This document shows, piece after piece, positions 4,342 to 5,345 of a DNA stretch of 5,345 bases. Origin of the DNA: JAQVUB01 sp033809415 (lineage in GTDB: Bacteria > Verrucomicrobiota > Lentisphaeria > Oligosphaerales > Oligosphaeraceae); assembly GCA_033809415.1 (NCBI GenBank), contig JAPXLT010000315.1:1-5345 (forward strand). Reading direction: 5' to 3'. The notes below the pieces were generated by a model, which made no database searches, was not told the DNA's origin, and saw nothing but the letters and a program-made list of their open reading frames with translations. A program made the translations under genes and the position numbers. Every line of letters begins with the position of its first letter. The first letter of the stretch is position 1.

Positions 4342-5345
4342 ATGAGTCAGAAAATTAAGGTTGGGATTCTTGGATTAGGCAGAGCCGGCATGAATATGCA
4401 TTACGCGGAACTTTCCATGTATTCGGATTTATACACGGTTGTTGCCGGAGCAGACCCATTGTTTAACCGCGCCGAGGAACTCCAGAAACGTTGCGGCGCC
4501 AAGCCTTATCATAATATCGATGAAATGCTGGCGGACCCGAATGTCGAGTTGCTGAGTGTCGCCAGCCGTTCCGGGGATCACGTGAAGCACGCGCTGCAAG
4601 GCTTGGCCGCCGGAAAATATGTGTTCGTGGAAAAGCCCATCGCGGTCAGCTATGCGGAGGCATTGCAACTGGCTGAAGCCGATAAAAAATATCCTGGCAA
4701 GCTGTTTTTCCGGCACAACCGCCGTTTCGAGTCCGGCTTCACTTTTATTCGCGAATTGATTGCCGCCGGCAATATTGGCGAAGTCTTTGAGATCAAGCTG
4801 CGCCGTCTGAGTTTCCAGTTGCGCAATGACTGGCAGGTTATGAGCGAATGTGAAGGCGGCCAGATGAACAACTGGGGTCCCCACCTGATCGATCAGGCGC
4901 TGCAACTCTTGGAAAGCCCGGTCAAAGACATCTGGTGCGACCGCAAACATGTCGTGGCTGCCGGTGATATGGAAGACCATTTCCGGATTATGCTGCGCGC
5001 CGAAAACGGACGCTTGGCTGATATTCAGATATCGGGCGCTTGCGCGATGGATGAGCCAATTTTCACGGTCTATGGCACGCGTGGCGCACTGATCTGCAAA
5101 GACGACCGGGAAGTGAGCTATCGCTGGGTTACTCCCGGCCAGGAAGTCAAAAGTCAGGCGGCCAGTGCCGGTACGCCCGCCATTCTTCCGGGTGAACCCA
5201 CTGCCGGTGCCATGAGCAGCAAGCCGCTTTCCTGGCGTTGGGGCACGATCATGGTCGAACCCAAAGATGGGGTTGATACGCACTTCATCTGGAAACATCT
5301 CCACAAAAGCATCCGGGAAGGTGTTCCTTTCCCGATCAAGACGGC
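4342..5345 (+). CDS. Gfo/Idh/MocA-family NAD(P)-dependent oxidoreductase, 3' end outside the window
   Basis: At least 334 residues, open to the right edge with no stop codon. The N-terminal Rossmann fold has VGILGLGRAG (G11-x-G13-x2-G16), and V96-E97-K98-P99 is the family's conserved EKP with the catalytic lysine K98. The C-terminal alpha/beta domain carries GGQMNNWGPHLIDQAL, in which H181 and D184 match the catalytic GxHxxD pattern; N177 stands where many members have Asp. The family oxidises or reduces sugars, inositols and related polyols with NAD(P)H; the substrate cannot be told here. Members are typically about 350-400 residues, so only the last few dozen are missing. A 61-base gap without a terminator separates it from the flavin reductase upstream, suggesting one operon. 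A long antisense open frame across it is a shadow. Confidence 0.93.
   Translation, partial: MSQKIKVGILGLGRAGMNMHYAELSMYSDLYTVVAGADPLFNRAEELQKRCGAKPYHNIDEMLADPNVELLSVASRSGDHVKHALQGLAAGKYVFVEKPIAVSYAEALQLAEADKKYPGKLFFRHNRRFESGFTFIRELIAAGNIGEVFEIKLRRLSFQLRNDWQVMSECEGGQMNNWGPHLIDQALQLLESPVKDIWCDRKHVVAAGDMEDHFRIMLRAENGRLADIQISGACAMDEPIFTVYGTRGALICKDDREVSYRWVTPGQEVKSQAASAGTPAILPGEPTAGAMSSKPLSWRWGTIMVEPKDGVDTHFIWKHLHKSIREGVPFPIKT

Noticed and set aside
4429..5304. A 291-residue minus-strand open frame.
   Set aside because: It lies antisense within the Gfo/Idh/MocA gene, whose Rossmann, EKP and GxHxxD motifs are clear on the plus strand. The antisense product shows no recognisable motif.

Overview
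The window reads as ordinary bacterial chromosome of roughly balanced GC content. It holds three minus-strand genes on the left and two plus-strand genes on the right, transcribed away from a 468-base gene-free region (2781-3248). An HPr-type PTS motif, an FmdB-type zinc ribbon, a Gfo/Idh/MocA oxidoreductase with an NWGPHLID motif, and interspersed repeats built from ACGAAA/CACGAAA units together suggest a member of the PVC group (Lentisphaerota or Verrucomicrobiota-like). That placement is an inference from general impression; no marker gene is present to fix it.

Left part, minus strand. A short FmdB-family zinc-ribbon gene (2547-2780) is followed after 49 bases by a 229-residue zinc-ribbon/single-membrane-helix protein (1808-2497). 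After a 169-base gap with a solo repeat arm comes a 520-residue protein (76-1638) that carries an HPr-like phosphocarrier motif (GFHARPSA) inside a much larger, mostly helical protein. The stop codon of this last gene abuts an 11-bp tandem repeat of nearly seven units that fills the left edge of the window.

Middle. The divergent intergenic region holds a good sigma70-like promoter pointing at fmdB, an intrinsic-terminator-like hairpin between that promoter and the fmdB start (a possible attenuator), and a large imperfect inverted repeat (2936-3060) with a 20-bp perfect core. One arm of this repeat recurs as a solo copy at 1751-1786. A weaker promoter candidate lies ahead of the plus-strand genes.

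Right part, plus strand. A soluble 2Fe-2S/FAD/NAD(P)H reductase of the NqrF/phenol hydroxylase reductase type (3249-4280) is followed after 61 bases by a Gfo/Idh/MocA-family dehydrogenase (4342 to beyond the right edge). The two probably share a transcript. No partner oxygenase or membrane complex for the reductase is visible.

No RNA gene, CRISPR array, transposase or phage gene was seen. The most unusual items are the large HPr-domain protein, the inverted-repeat family, and the possible attenuator ahead of fmdB.
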